Assembly: GCF_026212465.1 (NCBI RefSeq) | Contig: NC_080062.1 | Span: 10,686,217-10,750,216, forward strand | Direction: 5' to 3' | DNA length: 64,000 bases | From: Amaranthus tricolor | Taxonomy: Eukaryota; Streptophyta; Magnoliopsida; Caryophyllales; Amaranthaceae | Shown: one piece after another, positions 61,801 through 64,000 of the stretch | How the letters are laid out: the number at the start of each line of letters is the position of its first letter | Position numbering within the stretch: the first letter of the stretch is position 1 | Made by a program: the position numbers and the translations under genes | The notes under the pieces: generated by a model | Database searches by the model: none | Seen by the model: the letters and a program-made list of their open reading frames with translations, nothing else | Told to the model about the DNA's origin: nothing

Positions 61801-62647
61801 CGCAACTAATATATTGCCAGTTCACTGCACATATGATTCTCATAAGGGAAAGAGCACAAAAAGCATCAACGAACAAGAAAATTGTAAGGAAATCCACTTA
61901 CTGTATGCTTCTCGTCAAGATAGTCCAGATCATCCCGTAATGTTATGTAAAACTGGGGGAGAATAAGAACAAAAGAACATTTATGTAACGTTGAATTCTG
62001 AAAACAGTAACTAGAGTTCCTGTTGGTACGCATATACCTGGGATGCATTCAGGTTCTCCCCAGCACTAGCCATGGCCACAGTACCCATCTTTGAGTGATT
62101 TACGTCAGGGAAAATCTCATCATTGAAGAATCGAGCTTGATCACCATATAGAAATCTAGAGAAAAAAATTAAGATTGAAGTCAACTCATGAATAGATAAA
62201 ATAAGCTAATTTACTATATGTTTGAGTATCACACATATGTCAAAGGATGCACTAGAAAAATGATAGCTCACAACATTATGGAAAGCAGATTTTGGAAATC
62301 CAAAGAAATTCGAGTGACCCACAACAATTTCCTCTTTTTTCACTGCAATAAGTTACCATGACAATACATTTGGAAAAATATTACGTGTTTTGTCCAATTA
62401 GAAGCTGATCTAAATTCTAATGGTAAACAACTAGGGGGTGGAATCCTTAACCCCTAACAATACTTCTAGCCCAAAGAAGAGCAATAAAAAAAGCATGTAC
62501 TTACATGCCATAAGAATAGTTACTTGATTTGATAATACTTACTTGTAAATAGAGTCGCCACCACTTCCCGTGCCAGTTGGATCACCAGTTTGAGCTGTGA
62601 AATCCTTTTGCACTGTGTGAAATAAACATCCATTGTAGTATTTGATC
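43827..62647 (-). CDS. CYP59: Cyclophilin CYP59 (PPIase-RRM-zinc knuckle-RD/SR), first exon outside the window
   Basis: Nuclear multidomain cyclophilin linking RNA polymerase II CTD, SR proteins and RNA. Exons, 5' to 3' on the minus strand: 62647-62543, 62155-62038, 61952-61902, 54215-54124, 54017-53918, 52587-52465, 52095-52018, 51178-51132, 51054-50999, 48279-48239, 47228-47132, 44651-44513, 44415-43827 (TGA). They stay in frame for 544 aa. The cyclophilin part is [37 protein letters not shown] and [20 protein letters not shown]. The RRM has RNP2 [10 protein letters not shown] and RNP1 SLCYAFIEFE. The CCHC knuckle is [14 protein letters not shown]. The last exon is an Arg/Asp/Ser-rich tail of about 195 aa. 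The start (about 33 aa, MSVLIVTSLGD-like in relatives) is not in 62648-64000, so that intron exceeds 1.3 kb. Canonical PPIase Arg and Trp positions are Thr and Tyr here, as in other CYP59s, so catalysis may be weak. Confidence 0.95.
45235..45291 (+). repeat. G23 homopolymer with GAGACA repeats
   Basis: agagacagagagacagagag leads into agggagg and 23 consecutive G (45259-45281), then tagggag. It lies in the CYP59 intron between 47132 and 44651, so the pre-mRNA carries poly(C) and the DNA plus strand can form G-quadruplexes. Exact length in the assembly may be unreliable. Confidence 0.9.
45820..45872 (+). mobile_element. RTE-type LINE 3' tail fragment
   Basis: 'gttgttgggattaaggcttt' then 'ggtattgttgtag' matches the LINE 3' end seen at 32740-32770 and 17855-17880. 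Only the tail remains, inside a CYP59 intron. Confidence 0.55.
46395..46955. repeat. AT-rich 'ttacgattc' dispersed repeat
   Basis: Dense with agattctac, ttacgattc, gatttggatcgtagg and aattttacgattcgattct; related to 22480-23005. Around 46780 and 46990 the phrase 'aatatacccttctatgagga' plus 'aaaa' occurs twice (46740-46766 and 47006-47030), which could mark a duplication flanking the repeat. Confidence 0.45.
48337..48450. repeat. Dispersed repeat, copy 2 (pair of 1-125)
   Basis: 'ctcctcgcgaatcacaaatt', gcgaatcgaaaaacgc, aattatggtccgttttgg, ... 'attacactg' parallels 1-125 along its full length with indels. In the CYP59 intron between 50999 and 48279. No clear target duplication was found. Confidence 0.6.
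55988..56688 (+). mobile_element. Copia-like solo LTR, copy 2, nested
   Basis: A 701-bp LTR, TGTTGTGATTGGTGTGAC...CGATCTTGGCA, with a perfect 5-bp target duplication atatt (55983-55987 and 56689-56693). It is inserted in the gypsy-like LTR, so it is younger. Shares with copy 1 the tataaatagagagctctcat promoter (about 56405) and the ggaggacgtagcc / gtgaacctcgttaaatc block. Its GCTCGACC palindrome block is shorter than in copy 1. Confidence 0.87.
57415..57700 (+). repeat. Degenerate ~50-bp tandem repeat in the gypsy-like LTR
   Basis: About five copies of gttttataactagaaatatt, then gatttttgtgaacttataag, then ttttatt, starting near 57419, 57469, 57520, 57565 and 57612. Divergence is high. Tandem repeats inside LTRs are common and often carry enhancer or length variation. 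Confidence 0.65.
59620..60031. mobile_element. Stowaway MITE (outer), disrupted by another
   Basis: Termini ctccctctgtccctaagatt and the reverse complement of the right end (ctccctttgaccctaagatt) pair closely. TA duplications flank at 59618-59619 and 60032-60033. Without the inner element it would be about 150 bp. In the 7.7-kb CYP59 intron. Confidence 0.9.
59712..59969. mobile_element. Stowaway MITE (inner, nested)
   Basis: Termini ctcctccgtttcttttcaaa and the reverse complement of the right end (ctccttccatttcttttcaa) pair closely, with inner arms catttgctttttg / caaaaagcaaat. TA duplications lie at 59710-59711 and 59970-59971. It lies wholly within the outer Stowaway and is therefore younger. 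Confidence 0.92.
60130..60960 (+). mobile_element. RTE-type LINE relic, 5' end and endonuclease part
   Basis: A 5' UTR-like segment with a tandem 76-bp repeat (60283-60412) is followed by decayed endonuclease coding text: [20 protein letters not shown], then [20 protein letters not shown], then [20 protein letters not shown] with ESDLNGHVG (family: ..FWEDL....GE....GDLNGHVG, an AP-endonuclease core). Several frameshifts and stops. The polymerase part is not attached. It complements the 3' relics at 17748, 31915, 37090 and 45820. Confidence 0.8.
61090..61245. repeat. Alternating AAAAGTAACAC / GTGTTACTTTT motifs
   Basis: At least six occurrences of aaaagtaac(ac) or its complement: 'ggtgtttacttttag', 'cgtgttactttg', 'ctaaaagtaacactttt', 'aaaagtaacttttc', 'aaaagtaacacctttt', 'aaaagtaacacattttt'. 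Arms in both orientations make several small hairpins possible. In the large CYP59 intron; no parent element recognised. Confidence 0.6.
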
Positions 62648-64000
62648 CTGCAAATATAAACACAAAGCAACCGAATGAATTTCTACACAAGACTTTACTA
62701 AAAAGTGTACTTCCACTTTTATTTAATCCACTCTTAAGTAAGGCTAAGTTTTCTGACTAAAAGTGTTTAAAAAGATGTCATCAAACAAACTAAACCACTT
62801 CGTCTTAACAAATTCTTGATCCTAAAATCCAACATCTTAACCACATATAATACAACAGCCAATTTATCAAAACTTAATTTTCATACCACTACAAATAAAA
62901 ATCCTTTTAGACAATAGATTTTAAGCCTTGTCTAGGAACTCTGACTTTATGCCCTGTTTGAGAACTCTGATTTTATTTCCACGTACAATTGGCTGTTAGG
63001 CTGATTTACACTTGCAATTTTGGAAAAGACTGAATTCCTTGTGTGACTAGTAAAGAGTTGGACTGAGTTTGACAATGACAAATACTAATTTGTTGTTATT
63101 TGCAGCTACATTACCCATCCATTATTCAGGATATCAGGTCATCCCACTCATTCTCTCTCACACTTCCATAAACTAGTTTGATCTATTTCACCCTTTAATC
63201 TCTCCTCCAATATCTTCTGGCATAGAAAAAAAAATTGTGAATGTCATTGCAATTGTGATAACGGCAGCAATATCGCAGACTCTGAGACATCACGGTGTTG
63301 TGACTCGTTCGTGAACTTCGAAATGTGAATTGTTCACTTGAAATTATCCATTTTATCAAACTAATTCAAGTTTCTACAACATATATTTAATATAAAGGTT
63401 ATAATAGACTTTTTGGAACCTAATACATGTTACAACTTACACTTTTATGATTTTAAATCAATAACTACGTAACAAAACGGTAAGCTCAAAATTCGTTACA
63501 AAGCTGTCATTATGTAAAGAAACAGCCTCGCATTTATTTCATGGTCTCTGCACCATGACCACGGAATCCTTAGCCGTGTTTCACGGTTATCGGCCAATTG
63601 AGTTACAACTCTCATTCTTTCTCCTCTTTTTTGAGTCACCGTCCTCGGTTTATCTCTCCTCTAGCAACCACTAACTGCTATTGACATTACCGGAGAGCTA
63701 AGTTCCAAACTCGGTGGAAGAAGAATCTTTCATGCTGGCAAAAGGGGCGATAAAATTAATATCATGAAGGTTTCGGTAGCATAGAGGGATGAAAGGCAGC
63801 ATTTCGGTGCAAATCATGGTTCTAATCCCTTTGGAAATCGGATGTAAAATGATGGAATTAGGAATCTATGTATTCACCAAACTAGGGATTCAAATTTGAA
63901 AGTTTAAAAATCAATTTATAAAATCGAAATTAAAGGAATTGAAATCAATTCCACATCAAACATTCAAATTCTCTATGTAACAAATAGGGCTTCCGGCATG
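62648..64000. other. CYP59 first intron (partial)
   Basis: Between the first visible CYP59 exon and the window edge. No frame matching the missing N-terminal cyclophilin residues is present on the minus strand, so this is intron, possibly with promoter DNA beyond. About 63230-63300 and 63485-63605 contain gtgataacggcagcaatatc, tcacggtgttgtgac and 'gccgtgtttcacggttatcgg', resembling the R1 repeat vocabulary (ataacggtcgc / gcggtaac). No other gene seen. Confidence 0.5.

Overview
This is AT-rich nuclear DNA of a flowering plant, most likely a eudicot. The evidence is many-exon genes with GT-AG introns, plant-specific proteins (a SAUR, a plant mobile domain gene, an SR-tailed CYP59 cyclophilin) and plant repeat families (Cassandra TRIM, Stowaway and hAT MITEs, RTE-type LINEs, copia- and gypsy-like LTRs, Mutator-like elements). 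I cannot fix the species from the sequence.

Layout. (1) Positions 1-1003 hold the last intron and 22-codon last exon of a YchF/Obg-like GTPase gene (+). (2) Positions 1.7-9.4 kb are a transposon cluster. It holds a decayed Mutator-like transposase broken up by three Cassandra TRIM pieces, then a plant-mobile-domain (MAIN-LIKE) gene with two in-frame stops. Arrays of 25-bp hairpins frame the mobile-domain gene, and the Mutator-like relic carries a similar array with a different stem. (3) Positions 9701-21753 hold UBP6 (+, 18 exons, 494 aa), a proteasome-associated deubiquitinase. (4) Positions 24275-36909 hold an organelle-targeted prolyl-tRNA synthetase (+, 11 exons, 548 aa). (5) Positions 37845-38222 hold an intronless SAUR76-78-like gene (-). 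(6) Positions 38.2-43.8 kb are an AT-rich gap with a MITE and an unidentified open-frame patch. (7) Positions 43827-62647 hold CYP59 (-), a nuclear cyclophilin with RRM, CCHC knuckle and RD/SR tail. Thirteen exons are visible and the first lies beyond position 64000.

The genes are ordinary housekeeping or growth genes with separate roles: organellar translation, ubiquitin recycling at the proteasome, auxin/ethylene-linked growth, and transcription/splicing coupling. I see no functional cluster. What shapes the window is repeat insertion into introns. The same families recur in UBP6, ProRS and CYP59, and several have clean target-site duplications. The largest is a 4.1-kb gypsy-like solo LTR (GTGAT duplication) in a 7.7-kb CYP59 intron, with a copia-like solo LTR (ATATT duplication) nested in it.

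The strongest candidate for something not well described is the hairpin-array architecture: about 25-bp imperfect palindromes repeated every 35 bp or so, with a different stem in each of two neighbouring Mutator-like elements. Exon boundaries were set by eye from reading frame, splice dinucleotides and remembered family sequence. The three long reconstructions keep frame across all listed exons.
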